NCBI GenBank assembly: GCA_900318035.1
Contig: ONJC01000012.1
Coordinates: 62,001-126,000, forward strand
From: an uncultured Methanobrevibacter sp.
GTDB lineage: Archaea > Methanobacteriota > Methanobacteria > Methanobacteriales > Methanobacteriaceae
Reading direction: 5' to 3'
DNA: 64,000 nucleotides
Of the stretch, positions 43,885 to 53,648 are shown one piece after another (the stretch's first letter is position 1; each line of letters opens with the position of its first letter). The notes beneath the pieces were generated by a model. It worked only from the letters and a program-made list of their open reading frames with translations. It was not told the DNA's origin and did no database searches. Made by a program: the position numbers and the translations under genes.

Positions 43885-45120
43885 CTAAAATTCTAATTTA
43901 GAAATTCTGTCCATTGCTTCTTTTGTATTTTCTAAAGTGTTGAATGCAGTAAGTCTTAAATAACCTTCTCCACTAGGGCCGAATCCGGAACCAGGAGTTC
44001 CAATTACATTAGCTTCATTTAATAATAAATCAAAGAATGCCCAGGAATCCATATCATTTGGAGTTTTTACCCAGATATAAGGGGAGCTTACTCCTCCGTA
44101 AACTTCAAGTCCAATGTCAGTTAAACTTTCCCTAATGATTTTTGCATTTGCCATATAATAATCAACTACATCTTTGATTTGCTTTTGGCCTTCAGGAGAG
44201 TAAGTTGCTTCTGCTGCTCTTTGCACAGGATATGATGCTCCGTTGAATTTAGTGGTTTGTCTTCTGTTCCATAACGGATTGATTTCAACTTCGTTACCCT
44301 GACTGTCATATCCTTTCAGTTCTTTTGGAACAACAGTGTATGCACAACGGGTTCCGGTAAATCCTGCAGTTTTGGAAAAGCTCTTAAATTCAATTGCAAC
44401 TTCTTTTGCACCTTCAATTTCATATATGGTATGAGGAACATTATCTTCACTTATAAATACTTCATAAGCTGCATCAAACAATATTAAGGCATCATTTTCT
44501 TTTGCATAATCAACAAATACTTTTAACTGGTCTTTTGTGAGAGTTGTACCTGTCGGATTGTTTGGATAACATAAATAAATAATATCCACAGGTTCTGATG
44601 GAAGTTCCGGTACGAATCCGTTTTCTGCATTACATTTAAGGTATGTTAATCCTTCATACATACCATCGCCACCCATTTCACCTGTTCTTCCAGCCATAAC
44701 ATTGGTATCAACATATACTGTGTAAACAGGGTCTGTAACGGCAATCCTGTTATCTATTCCGAATATTTCCTGAATATTACCTGTATCACATTTGGCACCA
44801 TCGCTGATAAATACTTCTGAAGTATCAAGTTCGACACCATATTTGTTATAATCATTTTTAATAATGGCTTCAGCCAAAAAGTCATAACCTTGTTCAGGAC
44901 CATATCCCATGAAAGTTTCTGCATTGCCCATCTCATCAACAGCATCTCTAAATGCACTAACAACTGCAGGTACTAACGGTTTAGTTACATCTCCGATACC
45001 CATTTTAATAATTTCAGCATCGGGATTTGCTTTTCTAAATTCTGATTCTCTTCTTGCAACTTCAACAAAAAGATAACTGCTTTTTAATTTAAGATAGTTT
45101 TCATTAATTTTAACAACCAT
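43885..45120 (-). CDS. dapL: LL-diaminopimelate aminotransferase
   Basis: DapL (411 residues) is the PLP aminotransferase that makes LL-diaminopimelate from tetrahydrodipicolinate in one step, the lysine route used by methanogens. [17 protein letters not shown] (about 39-55), [29 protein letters not shown] (about 178-191), [15 protein letters not shown] and the PLP-lysine motif [15 protein letters not shown] (about 250-264) are typical. Its TATA-like ATATTTATATATTC lies at about 45164-45180. First gene of a run with three uncharacterised proteins. Confidence 0.95.
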   Translation of the reverse strand: MVVKINENYLKLKSSYLFVEVARRESEFRKANPDAEIIKMGIGDVTKPLVPAVVSAFRDAVDEMGNAETFMGYGPEQGYDFLAEAIIKNDYNKYGVELDTSEVFISDGAKCDTGNIQEIFGIDNRIAVTDPVYTVYVDTNVMAGRTGEMGGDGMYEGLTYLKCNAENGFVPELPSEPVDIIYLCYPNNPTGTTLTKDQLKVFVDYAKENDALILFDAAYEVFISEDNVPHTIYEIEGAKEVAIEFKSFSKTAGFTGTRCAYTVVPKELKGYDSQGNEVEINPLWNRRQTTKFNGASYPVQRAAEATYSPEGQKQIKDVVDYYMANAKIIRESLTDIGLEVYGGVSSPYIWVKTPNDMDSWAFFDLLLNEANVIGTPGSGFGPSGEGYLRLTAFNTLENTKEAMDRISKLEF

Positions 45121-45431
45121 GATTAATTCCTCATAAATATTAATCTAATATATATTTTATTTTCTGAATATATAAATATGAATGATGAAAAAAAATCCTA
45201 ATTTTTTATAATAAATGAAAAAATAATACATTAAAAAATAAATTAATTAAAAATCAATTATTTTATCGAAATTATGAATTTAAAGCTGAAATTAACTAAA
45301 TTAAACAAATTGCAAGTGTTGATTGGAAATTAAACAGACATAATAAAAAATCAAAAAATATATGAAAATATTTAAATTAATGATTTTACATACATATATT
45401 ACAATATAAACTAGGGATTGAGTTGGGAAAA
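45121..45431. promoter_or_regulatory. AT-rich divergent promoter region (dapL / acidic anchored protein)
   Basis: About 310 bp, more than 80% A+T, no gene. On the minus strand a TATA box (about 45164-45180) and GAGGAATTAATC precede the dapL ATG. On the plus strand ATATTTAAATTAATG and CATACATATATTAC (45363-45400) are candidate promoter elements. No repeats or hairpins stood out. Confidence 0.45.
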
Positions 45432-47099
45432 ATGAACGAATTAACTATCTTAAGTTGGATAACAATATTTATAATTGGAGTAATTGCAATAATTGCAGTT
45501 AAATTACATTTTAAAGGACCTGAATTAGAAAAAGACGAAACATCAATATTGCCTACGGATAAAATTGATGGTATAATATCATATGGTCAAGATAAAGTAT
45601 TTAAAGGTAATGAAACTCCTGAAAAAGAATTTACCCAAACAAATCCTGAAAATGACATTTTTGCAATTGAAGATGCGTATCAAGACGAAACTTATATCGA
45701 ACCTGCAATTGCAGATAACACTTATGAAAATATTGGATATGAATCTCAAAATCAAGTACTTATTAACTATGGAAATGAAGTTGAAAAATTCCAAGAACCA
45801 ATGACTGAAAAACAGGTTGAAATTATGACTCCAGATAACGAAAAACATGAATTAAAAGACTTATTTACTATTGATGAACTTATTAAAGAATCTAAAAGAA
45901 AAGACAGTGAAAGAGAAAAAGAATCACAGCAAATTAATAAAGATGATGATAATGAGTTAACTGAACTTAAAGAAAGCATCAGGAAAAGAAAAGACAATGA
46001 GGAAGTTGAAGACCAACTCATTGAGGAGATTCTAGCTGATGAAGAAATTAGTGAACTTCTAAATAACGATGAAAAAGAACCTGAAACAGAAGAAGAACCA
46101 ACAATACAACAAATCATCGAAGAAAAACCAACAGAAGAAGAACCAACAATACAACAAATCATCGAAGAAAAACCAACAGAAGAAATCATCGAAGAAAAAC
46201 CAACAGAAGAAGAAACCGTCCAAGAGGTTTTAGAAGTCAGCGAAGAAAAAGAAGAAACAATTGAAGAAGCAATTGTATCTCCAATCGAAGAGGAAACCCC
46301 TTCAGTTGCATCACAGAAAGATATTGCTGAGGCCATTGATAACGCATCTCACGAAATTGAAGAAAAAGAAATTGAAAGCATTTCAGAAAGTGAAAATATC
46401 ACAGATGCACTATTAAATTCTGAAGAGGAAATAAAAGAACCTATACTAAAAACACCAACTAAAATCGATGAATCTAAAAAAGATGAATTTAGCGGACTTG
46501 ATAAGGATAACAAAATTGAATCAACCGTAGAAAACGATCTTGATTACAGAAAAGATTTAGCTAAAATCACCAATACCATTAAAAGCTCAAAATTATTCAA
46601 AGAAGTTAAAGATAAAATAACCGGTGAACCTGAACCGGAAGTTGATCCTTTATCAGATATCCAAGAGTCATACATCAGAAACGTTAATGACTATAATGAA
46701 TATGAGGAATATGATGAATATGATGAATATGCCCCAATCATCAATGAAACACATGATGAATTTGGAGAAATCTACGAACCTGAATATGAGCCAGATTATG
46801 ATCAAGCAATTAGAGAAGAAAACACACGTAAATTAATGAATAACGTCAAAACCACTCCAAAACCTGAAGTAACAGAACCAAAAATTACCCCTATCAAATC
46901 CAAACCATCCAGAGACAATATTAAGATACAAATGGGTAATGCAGATATTGTTCTTAAAAAAGGAGACGAAATCATATTTAGACATGATGGAGAAACTTAC
47001 TCTAGTCAAGTTTATGGAATTAATGGTGATGACATTTCTGTGAGATACAGAGGGAAAAACATTACTATTAAACCGGAAGATGTAAAAAAGGTATACTAA
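45432..47099 (+). CDS. Membrane-anchored acidic protein with internal repeats
   Basis: 555 residues: one N-terminal membrane helix (about 5-25; WITIFIIGVIAIIAVK), a long, very acidic low-complexity region (30-470) with units of EEPTIQQIIEEKPTE repeated in tandem, and a small C-terminal beta-rich domain (about 490-555; IQMGNADIVLKKGDEIIFRHDGETYSSQVYGI ... ISVRYRGKNITIKPEDVKKVY) like an SH3 or KOW fold. The acidic part is cytosolic or outside depending on topology, which the positive residues after the helix do not settle. ATG 45432 is used; TTG 45423 is in the ribosome-binding region. A scaffold or cell-envelope/cell-division role is guessable only. Confidence 0.7.
   Translation: MNELTILSWITIFIIGVIAIIAVKLHFKGPELEKDETSILPTDKIDGIISYGQDKVFKGNETPEKEFTQTNPENDIFAIEDAYQDETYIEPAIADNTYENIGYESQNQVLINYGNEVEKFQEPMTEKQVEIMTPDNEKHELKDLFTIDELIKESKRKDSEREKESQQINKDDDNELTELKESIRKRKDNEEVEDQLIEEILADEEISELLNNDEKEPETEEEPTIQQIIEEKPTEEEPTIQQIIEEKPTEEIIEEKPTEEETVQEVLEVSEEKEETIEEAIVSPIEEETPSVASQKDIAEAIDNASHEIEEKEIESISESENITDALLNSEEEIKEPILKTPTKIDESKKDEFSGLDKDNKIESTVENDLDYRKDLAKITNTIKSSKLFKEVKDKITGEPEPEVDPLSDIQESYIRNVNDYNEYEEYDEYDEYAPIINETHDEFGEIYEPEYEPDYDQAIREENTRKLMNNVKTTPKPEVTEPKITPIKSKPSRDNIKIQMGNADIVLKKGDEIIFRHDGETYSSQVYGINGDDISVRYRGKNITIKPEDVKKVY
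46087..46200 (+). repeat. Tandem 42-bp coding repeat
   Basis: Two exact copies of a 42-bp unit (GAAGAACCAACAATACAACA... about 46092-46175) followed by partial third and fourth units lacking the PTIQQI segment. The repeat keeps the reading frame (14 residues per unit) and lies inside the acidic anchored protein gene; copy number probably varies between strains. Confidence 0.75.
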
Positions 47100-47257
47100 T
47101 ATCTTTTTTACCAAACACCACATTCAACCAAACCTGCCAAAAATCACCAAAACATTTTTGAACACAAATAATTACACAATTATTTCTAACTAAAAACTAA
47201 TTAAACTCATTTAATTAATATAAAAACAATTAAAAATACTTTATTTTTTATTTAAAA

Positions 47258-47296
47258 ATGTAAGTGAGCACTTGCATTCGAATAACTTTATATATG
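47258..47296 (+). promoter_or_regulatory. Operator-like inverted repeat and TATA box, LPATG protein gene
   Basis: ATGTAAGTG-AG-CACTTGCAT (47258-47277) pairs at 8 of 9 positions and ends about 9 bp before the TATA box CTTTATATATG (47287-47296). The leader of about 80 nt contains a further imperfect hairpin, TTGGAATTA...TAATTTCCAA (47336-47364), and GGTGAT before the ATG. Confidence 0.45.
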
Positions 47297-47395
47297 AACC
47301 CATCTATATAGTTACTTATACAATTAAGAATTAATTTGGAATTAAATAGCTAATTTCCAATTAACTTTTAACATGAAATTTAAAATGGTGATAAC

Positions 47396-47848
47396 ATGGA
47401 ACTCGAAACAAAAATATTCGCAATTCTCGCAATCTTATGTGTATTATGCTCTGCATGCTCAGTATATGCAGCTGACGATACAAGTGCAATTTCAGCTGAT
47501 GAAGGTAGTTTAATAGACGGAAACAGTCATGACGGTGAAATCATTCCTCCTGACAACACTCACGATGAAGCGAAACATGCTGCAGGTATGGATCCTTACT
47601 TAGATGGAAGTCAAGACGGTCACAACGGTACTATAATTCCTACTAATACAACCCACAATGAAACAGCAATGAACCAAACCAACTCCACTCATGCTGCAGG
47701 AGGCAATAATCTAGCAAACGCAACAGGAAACACAACCAACAAAACAATTGCTCACAACACTTTACCTGCAACAGGCAATCCAATTCTTGCATTATTAGCA
47801 ATTGCCGCTGTTCTTGGTGGAGCAACCTACATTACAAGAAAAAAATAG
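47396..47848 (+). CDS. Secreted LPATG-tailed, Asn/Thr-rich surface protein
   Basis: 150 residues: signal peptide (1-25; LAILCVLCSACSVYA), an outside region rich in N-x-S/T (at least seven N-glycosylation sites; NTTHNET, NQTNSTH, NATGNTTNKT), two DGxHDG/NHT motifs that repeat (SHDGEIIPPDNTHDEA and GHNGTIIPTNTTHNET), and a C-terminus with LPATG, a hydrophobic helix and RKK, the layout of sortase sorting signals. Probably attached to the pseudomurein wall by an archaeal sortase not present here. It is well promoted and terminated as a single gene. Confidence 0.85.
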   Translation: MELETKIFAILAILCVLCSACSVYAADDTSAISADEGSLIDGNSHDGEIIPPDNTHDEAKHAAGMDPYLDGSQDGHNGTIIPTNTTHNETAMNQTNSTHAAGGNNLANATGNTTNKTIAHNTLPATGNPILALLAIAAVLGGATYITRKK

Positions 47849-47880
47849 GTAATTAATACCTATTTTATTATTTTTTTCAT
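47842..47880 (+). terminator. Intrinsic terminator of the LPATG gene
   Basis: TAGGTA-ATTAA-TACCTA, extended on both sides by A/T pairs, contains the stop codon and is followed by TTTTATTATTTTTTT. Confidence 0.8.
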
Positions 47881-47968
47881 TAAGACTCTGATTTGAAATT
47901 TCAGCTAATTTTTGTGTGGACTGTAATTCATATTGCAATAACAGTATTCAAAAAAAGAAAAAAAGAAA

Positions 47969-48433
47969 TCATTCTTTATTTAATCTATAGCTGCCGTTTT
48001 CCACTATATATTTAGGAACTACGATTTTTAAAGAACGGATTATATTTAAATAAAAGTCATCCAATGCCCTATCGGCATAAGGATAGGTGAATTCAAAGAT
48101 GTAGAGATTATCATCTTCCACATATAAAAATTCATTACGTCTGATTTGGTTTTCACCATCATTGAATGAAGAAACAACCATATAATAAAGGGACTCATTT
48201 ATTACAATGAAATCTGAAGTGACCAATTCGATTTTATCGTTGCTTTTTAAATTTTCTTCAATACCATTCATTATTTCAGGAAGCCCAGATAATGTAGGTG
48301 TTGTTGAAAACTTTATAGACATTGGAATTTTGGTATTTACCAAATACAAATCAGTGAATTCATCTTTAGGAGGGATTTGATCAAAATCCTCAGGTATTTG
48401 AAGTGTTGAAAATCCGTTTGAAAACATTACCAT
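47969..48433 (-). CDS. Uncharacterised protein, DcrB/PsbP-like fold guess
   Basis: A 154-residue soluble protein without signal peptide. FSTLQIPEDFDQIPPKDEF, TKIPMSIKFSTTP, and a long helix-strand part (SDFIVINESLYYMVVSSF ... FLYVEDDNLYIFEFTYPY) ending LDDFYLNIIRSLKIV resemble the small alpha/beta PsbP/DcrB-like domains seen in many uncharacterised methanogen proteins. It follows gltX by 8 bp. AGGTGATTGA precedes ATG 48433; ATG 48427 is possible. Confidence 0.55.
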   Translation of the reverse strand: MVMFSNGFSTLQIPEDFDQIPPKDEFTDLYLVNTKIPMSIKFSTTPTLSGLPEIMNGIEENLKSNDKIELVTSDFIVINESLYYMVVSSFNDGENQIRRNEFLYVEDDNLYIFEFTYPYADRALDDFYLNIIRSLKIVVPKYIVENGSYRLNKE

Positions 48434-48441
48434 TCAATCAC

Positions 48442-50112
48442 CTATTTATGAGCATAGTAGAATACCAATTCATCATCTTTAATCTCATCAAGGCGAGCAA
48501 ATCCAACCCTTTCAAATTGAACTACATCTCCAACTTCCAAGTCACGGAGAGCTCCTTCACCGAGACCTTCTTTAGTTGATGCGTCATCCATCACGATTTT
48601 GACATTGACATTGTCATCTACAGGCACCCATTGGATAATTCTGGCCTTAATTTCACGTGCATCTTCAAAGGATGTGGAGTGATATGTGATTTCCTCACCG
48701 TTAATGTTGACGTTGACGGCATCCATTAATCTGAATATTCCATCTTTAATGTCACTTTCGGCCAAATAAACTTTTCCATCAAACGGCAATATTCTGTTTC
48801 CCCTGTCCAAATGGTCTGCATGAAGAGGTCTTTCAATATCGACACTGCCATCATCATATCCTTCAACTTCAATCAGTTGAGGGTTTTCACAGAAGAAGTA
48901 CCTGTTGGCTACAGGTTCCAGGAAATTTCGGTTCAATCCATAAATCTTTTTCCAGCTGATGGCTGAATCTGCCATTTTAACGCCCATTTCAGTTATCAAA
49001 TCATATATTGTTCTTGGATCAATTCCACGTCTTGCAATAGCTCTCAAAGTTCCGAGTCTTGGATCATCCCATCCGCTGTAGGTCCCCTCTTCAATTCCTT
49101 CCATTGCCTTTGAGGTACTTAATGCAATGTCTTCCATCTTAAGTCTGCCGTAGTGGATATATTCAGGCACATCCCATCCCATATGGTCATACAGGTATTT
49201 CTGCTTTTCTGTGTTTGCCAAATGGTCTTTTCCTCTTAAGACATGAGTCAGCCCTAATAAATGGTCGTCAACCGCTACTGAAAAGTTCATCATAGGGTAT
49301 AATCTGTATTTTGTACCTAAGCGAGGATGTTCCTCATCGACTATTCTCATTGCAACCCAGTCACGGATTGCAGGATTTTTATGATTAATATCAGTTTTAA
49401 CTCTGAGCACCGCCTCACCGGCATCCATTGTATCGAATTTGTCCCATAATTCCAAATTCTCTTCAACAGAGTTGTCTCTGCATGGACATGGTTTGCAGTT
49501 GTCTTTAAGCTCTTTGAAAGTAGCTCCGTCACAGGTGCACATGTATGCTGCTCCTTTTTCAATTAATTGACGGGCATAATCATAATAGATTTCAAATCTG
49601 TCTGATTGATAGATTACCTCATCAGGCTTGATTCCCAGCCATTCGAGGTCTTCAGGAATCATCTCATAGGCAGGTTCATATACCCTTTTTGGATCGGTAT
49701 CTTCAATTCTCAAAATCAGTTTTCCATTATGTCTTTTTACATATTCCGCATTAGGAACTGCTGCACGGGAGTGACCAATGTGTAGAGGTCCGCTTGGATT
49801 TGGAGCGAATCTCAAAACGATGTTTTCATGAGTTCCCGGAAGCTCCTGCAGGCCAACTTCTTTTGCTTTAGGTTTTTTATCTTCAACTTCAATACCTAAT
49901 CTTTCCATTTCGGCTTTTTGCTCTTCAGGACTTAAAGCATTTACTTTTCCTACAATTTTACCTGACATTGGACCAATTTCTTTAGCTTTACTTCTGAGTT
50001 CCGGTTCATTAGCCATTATGGAACCCATAACGGCACCGGGATTAGCACTTCCCTTATGTTTAGCTGCATTAAGCAGAGCATGTTTATAGACAATTTCTTC
50101 TAAATCATTCAT
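48442..50112 (-). CDS. gltX: Glutamyl-tRNA synthetase (archaeal type)
   Basis: GltX (556 residues) charges tRNA-Glu, and in archaea also tRNA-Gln for later amidation by GatDE. An archaeal N-terminal extension (about 1-95) precedes the class I core: FAPNPSGPLHIGHSRA (HIGH motif, about 107-122), RIEDTDPKR, CTCDGATFKELKDNCKPCPC (zinc-site cysteines, about 190-208) and ALSTSK (KMSKS, about 328); the C-terminal anticodon part is the eukaryotic beta-barrel type (DVVQFERVGFARLDE). Transcribed with the downstream 154-residue gene. Confidence 0.96.
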   Translation of the reverse strand: MNDLEEIVYKHALLNAAKHKGSANPGAVMGSIMANEPELRSKAKEIGPMSGKIVGKVNALSPEEQKAEMERLGIEVEDKKPKAKEVGLQELPGTHENIVLRFAPNPSGPLHIGHSRAAVPNAEYVKRHNGKLILRIEDTDPKRVYEPAYEMIPEDLEWLGIKPDEVIYQSDRFEIYYDYARQLIEKGAAYMCTCDGATFKELKDNCKPCPCRDNSVEENLELWDKFDTMDAGEAVLRVKTDINHKNPAIRDWVAMRIVDEEHPRLGTKYRLYPMMNFSVAVDDHLLGLTHVLRGKDHLANTEKQKYLYDHMGWDVPEYIHYGRLKMEDIALSTSKAMEGIEEGTYSGWDDPRLGTLRAIARRGIDPRTIYDLITEMGVKMADSAISWKKIYGLNRNFLEPVANRYFFCENPQLIEVEGYDDGSVDIERPLHADHLDRGNRILPFDGKVYLAESDIKDGIFRLMDAVNVNINGEEITYHSTSFEDAREIKARIIQWVPVDDNVNVKIVMDDASTKEGLGEGALRDLEVGDVVQFERVGFARLDEIKDDELVFYYAHK

Positions 50113-50237
50113 TTAATCATCACATTTAATTAATTCAATAAAAATAAGCAATATTATTTATCTATCTAAAAATATATAAATATAGTGAGAGTAGTTAAAA
50201 AAAATCGGAGCCTTATAAAAAAATTAGGTTGATATAC

Positions 50238-51242
50238 ATGAGTGATGCCGTTGAAAAAGCAAAGCTATACATCGATGAAGGCAATTTAAAGGAAGCGCTT
50301 AAGCTGGCCAGGAAAAGACATGGAAAGGATGATGTTGAATCCTATCTGTCAATTTTAGATTTGCTTATTGAAGAAGGGGATTTGCAGGCCCTTGAAGAAA
50401 AGGGAATGTATTATCAGTACTATGACGAAAGCCATGACAATGGGGATTATGGTGAGAAGTATTTCGATGAATATCTCGAAAGGCAGCCGAAATCCATCAA
50501 TGTGCTGTGTGACAAGGCAATGTCCCGGTTCAATAAGGGAAAAATTGACGAATCCCTTGAATATATGGATATGGCTTTGGACAAATATAAACCTTATTCT
50601 AAAATAGAAGAACCAAGATTATCTAAAAAAGAACTTATAATGGCAAGAATAGAGCTTTTGATTAAAGCTAAAAAATATGATGATGCCTTAAGAAGTCTGA
50701 ACAATTATGAAAATCAGTTCGGATCAACTCAAAAGACCGACCTGTACAAAGGCCAGATGCTTCAAAAGACCGGAAAAAATGAAGAGGCTCTTGAGTATTT
50801 GGAAAAATCCATTTCGGAAGAAGACACCCTGATTGCATACAATTCAAAAGGTGATGCATTATATGAACTCAAAAGATACGATGAAGCCCTGAAGGCATAC
50901 AATGAGTGCATCCGCTATGAAGGAAAAATTGAAGACGATTTGGAGCTTGTAACCAATTTCAACTACAAGGCGGCCTTTTGCTGTGTTGAACTTGGAGAAG
51001 ATCAAAAAGCTGTTCAGTACCTGAACAAGACAATAAACATGCTTAACAAACATGGCAGACTTCCAAAAGACCTTGAAGCCATATATCAAAAATGTTCCTT
51101 TGAAAAGGACCGCATTATGAGGCACAGTGATGTTGAAGACAAGGAATTCAAACAGACAAAGTTCCTGCCTGCAAAATATGCCATTATTGCATTGATTATT
51201 ATTTTTATTTTATACATTGTTTTAAAAATGAATGGACATTAA
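50238..51242 (+). CDS. TPR-repeat protein with C-terminal membrane anchor
   Basis: 334 residues of tetratricopeptide-type helical hairpins: KLYIDEGNLKEALKLARK, KAMSRFNKGKIDESLEYMDMAL, LRSLNNYENQ, KNEEALEYLEKSI, YNSKGDALYELKRYDEALKAYNECIRY and FCCVELGEDQKAVQYLNKTI. The last 20 residues (YAIIALIIIFILYIVLKMNGH) form a tail anchor, so the repeats face the cytosol. It is a protein-protein scaffold at the membrane; partner unknown. ATG 50238 was chosen over the TTG at 50229, which lies in the ribosome-binding region. Divergent from gltX. Confidence 0.85.
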   Translation: MSDAVEKAKLYIDEGNLKEALKLARKRHGKDDVESYLSILDLLIEEGDLQALEEKGMYYQYYDESHDNGDYGEKYFDEYLERQPKSINVLCDKAMSRFNKGKIDESLEYMDMALDKYKPYSKIEEPRLSKKELIMARIELLIKAKKYDDALRSLNNYENQFGSTQKTDLYKGQMLQKTGKNEEALEYLEKSISEEDTLIAYNSKGDALYELKRYDEALKAYNECIRYEGKIEDDLELVTNFNYKAAFCCVELGEDQKAVQYLNKTINMLNKHGRLPKDLEAIYQKCSFEKDRIMRHSDVEDKEFKQTKFLPAKYAIIALIIIFILYIVLKMNGH

Positions 51243-51395
51243 CGGATTGTGAGCATATCCCCATTTTTTAACAAACTTACACAATAAAAACATGACCTAA
51301 AAAAAGTAATACTATTAATCAAAAAAACAAATAATAAAATCAGAAATATGAATAATATTTATTGATTCATAGAAAACTTTTAGGATGGCTTTAAA

Positions 51396-52427
51396 ATGAG
51401 ACTGGGAAAAACAAACTTAGAAGTAAACAAAAATGGATTTGGAGCACTTCCGATTCAAAGATGCAGTATGGATGAGGCTGTTGAAATACTTAAAAAAGCA
51501 TATGACGAAGGCATAAACTTTTATGACACCGCCCACTTTTATACCGACAGCGAAGAGAAAATGGGTAAAGCATTTGAGGATATCCCAAGAGAAAACATTT
51601 ATCTTGTAAGCAAAACTGCAGCTGAAACTCCAGAAGTCTTCTGGAGCGATTTGAAAACTTCTCTTGAAAGTTTAAAAACAGATTATCTGGATTTATATCA
51701 GTTCCACAACATTTCATTTGTCCCAAAAGAGGATGATGATGTATATAAAGCAATGCTTGAAGCAAAAGAAAAAGGAATGATTAGACATATCGGAATTACC
51801 ACCCACAAAATAACATTTGCCCATGAAGCCATCGAAAGTGGCCTTTATGAAACCCTTCAATATCCATTTTCATACCTGAGCGGAGAAGAGGAAATTGAAC
51901 TTGTTGAAAAATGCAAAGACCTGGATGTCGGTTTTATTGCAATGAAAGCAATGGGCGGAGGTCTGATTAAAAATTCAAAAGCAAGTTTTGCATACATCAA
52001 CCAGTTTGACAATGTACTGCCAATCTGGGGAATTCAGAAACTTGAAGAGCTTGACGAATTCCTTTCATACGATGACACTACAGTTTTAACCGACGATTTA
52101 AAGGCGGAAATTGAAAAGGATAAGGAAGAGCTTGGTGAAAACTTCTGCAGAGGATGTGCATACTGTATGCCGTGCCCTGAAGAAATCAACATCAGCCTAT
52201 GTGCCAGAATGTCACTGTGGATTAGGCGATTTCCGGCAGAGCCATATCTGACCGAAGAGTATCAGGAAATGATGGAACATACAAAAGACTGCACAGAATG
52301 TTATTCCTGCACAGACAAATGTCCATATGAACTGGATATTCCGGAACTTCTAAAAGAGAATTATGAAGACTACCAAAATGTACTGTCCGGCAAAATCAAA
52401 GGTGTGAGAAATGAAACAATGCATTGA
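51396..52427 (+). CDS. Aldo/keto reductase with C-terminal 4Fe-4S domain
   Basis: A 343-residue fusion. Residues 1-240 form an aldo/keto-reductase barrel (GFGALPIQRCSMDEAVEILKKAYDEGINFYDTAHFY with catalytic Asp and Tyr; SKTAAETPE Lys; HIGITTHK His). Residues 245-335 carry cysteine clusters CRGCAYCMPC and CTECYSCTDKCPY for two Fe-S clusters. This AKR-ferredoxin group is common in methanogens and clostridia; it probably uses ferredoxin or F420-linked electrons rather than NADPH alone. Substrate unknown. The methyltransferase gene begins 17 bp before its end. Confidence 0.88.
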   Translation: MRLGKTNLEVNKNGFGALPIQRCSMDEAVEILKKAYDEGINFYDTAHFYTDSEEKMGKAFEDIPRENIYLVSKTAAETPEVFWSDLKTSLESLKTDYLDLYQFHNISFVPKEDDDVYKAMLEAKEKGMIRHIGITTHKITFAHEAIESGLYETLQYPFSYLSGEEEIELVEKCKDLDVGFIAMKAMGGGLIKNSKASFAYINQFDNVLPIWGIQKLEELDEFLSYDDTTVLTDDLKAEIEKDKEELGENFCRGCAYCMPCPEEINISLCARMSLWIRRFPAEPYLTEEYQEMMEHTKDCTECYSCTDKCPYELDIPELLKENYEDYQNVLSGKIKGVRNETMH

Positions 52428-53223
52428 AAATCCGAACGATGTTGATTGGGCCAGCTACTGGAGAGAAAGACTGGAAGGCAAGAACAGCAAGGACTGGGAC
52501 AAGGCAGCTCCTGGATTTTATAAAAGAACCAGAAAAGATGACTATAATGACGCATTGTTCGACATGCTGATTCTGGATGAAAACGATACCGTCCTTGATG
52601 TCGGGTGCGGTGAAGGGTCAATAACAGTGCCCCTCTCAAAAAAGGTTAAAAAGGTTATCGGACTTGATTCATCACCTAAAATGCTTGAATATTTAGAAAA
52701 AAGAGCTAACGATGAAAATGCAGACAACATCGAAACCATCCTGAAACCAATTGAAGATATAAAATATGAAGAAATCGGCGATGCTGATGTTGTGGTCTGC
52801 TCAAGATCTTTAAATGGAATAATGCCAATTGAAGAAGTTTTAGCCGAATTGGATAAGATTGCAAATAAATATGTATTCATAACTATTTTTGGACCCGAAA
52901 ACAAAAAAATCGAAAAGGATTTTGAAAAGGAGCTTGGAAAAAAGACAGAGGATTTCCCAGATTACAATTATTTCTTTAACATACTATTCAATATGGGAAT
53001 TTACGCCAATGTCCAGCGTTTTGATTTGAATAACTACCGCGAATATGACAGCATTGATGAGGCCATGGACAACGGCAAATTCAGACTTGATTTATATAGT
53101 GATGAAGAAAAAGAGCTTCTCAGGAAATATCTGGAAAGAATACTGACTTATGATGAGAAATCTGAGAAGTATTATAATGTTAAGGACAAAGCCGATTGGA
53201 TAATGGTCTGGTGGAAAAAATAG
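52411..53223 (+). CDS. SAM-dependent class I methyltransferase
   Basis: A 270-residue methyltransferase: VLDVGCGEGSITVPLSKKVKKVIGLDSSPKML (motif I and post-I, about 64-96), motif II-like VVVCSRSLNGIMP and a W-rich N-terminus (DWASYWRERLE). Probably acts on a small molecule; substrate unknown. The start lies inside the end of the aldo/keto reductase gene in another frame, so the two are translationally coupled. This pairing recurs as a unit and suggests a common pathway. Confidence 0.8.
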   Translation: MKQCIENPNDVDWASYWRERLEGKNSKDWDKAAPGFYKRTRKDDYNDALFDMLILDENDTVLDVGCGEGSITVPLSKKVKKVIGLDSSPKMLEYLEKRANDENADNIETILKPIEDIKYEEIGDADVVVCSRSLNGIMPIEEVLAELDKIANKYVFITIFGPENKKIEKDFEKELGKKTEDFPDYNYFFNILFNMGIYANVQRFDLNNYREYDSIDEAMDNGKFRLDLYSDEEKELLRKYLERILTYDEKSEKYYNVKDKADWIMVWWKK

Positions 53224-53316
53224 CTATCCGCTGATAAAAAAGAGAAACATGACTATGACATTATCAGTGCAAAAACACTAAATAACATCATAGTTCAATG
53301 AAAGGTTTTAATGACA

Positions 53317-53646
53317 TTAGTCAGATTTAATCATAGTTAATATCATTTTATATGGGCTGTTTTCAGCCTGCAGCGCATGTGGTTCGTTAGCCGGCATGAT
53401 AATAATTTCTCCAGCTTTAACTGTATGTTTTTTACCTGAAATTGTGATTTCAGCTTCACCATCAATTACCTGAACCATTGCATCGAAAGGTGCTGAATGT
53501 TCGGAGAGGCCCTGACCTTGATCAAATGCGAAAAATGTCACGGTACCCAATTCCTTTTTGATTACTTCACGACTCACTACACTGTCTTTTTGATAATCAA
53601 GCAAAAATTGGATATCCAGAGGTTTTGCTTTTAGATCTTCACTCAC
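53317..53646 (-). CDS. Cupin-domain protein
   Basis: A 109-residue single cupin: SEHSAPFDAMVQVIDGEAEITISGKKHTVKAGEIIIMPANEPHALQAE covers both cupin motifs, with metal-ligand positions His (EHSA), Glu/His and the terminal His (EPHAL). It lies 2 bp downstream of hcp on the same strand, so it is cotranscribed. This small cupin next to hcp is common in anaerobes; its role in nitrosative stress is not established. Confidence 0.85.
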   Translation of the reverse strand: MSEDLKAKPLDIQFLLDYQKDSVVSREVIKKELGTVTFFAFDQGQGLSEHSAPFDAMVQVIDGEAEITISGKKHTVKAGEIIIMPANEPHALQAENSPYKMILTMIKSD

Positions 53647-53648
53647 GC

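Noticed and set aside
45767..46336. Ser-rich antisense frame of 189 codons
   Set aside because: It is the reverse of the Glu-rich repeats (GAA read as TTC/TCT), without its own promoter.
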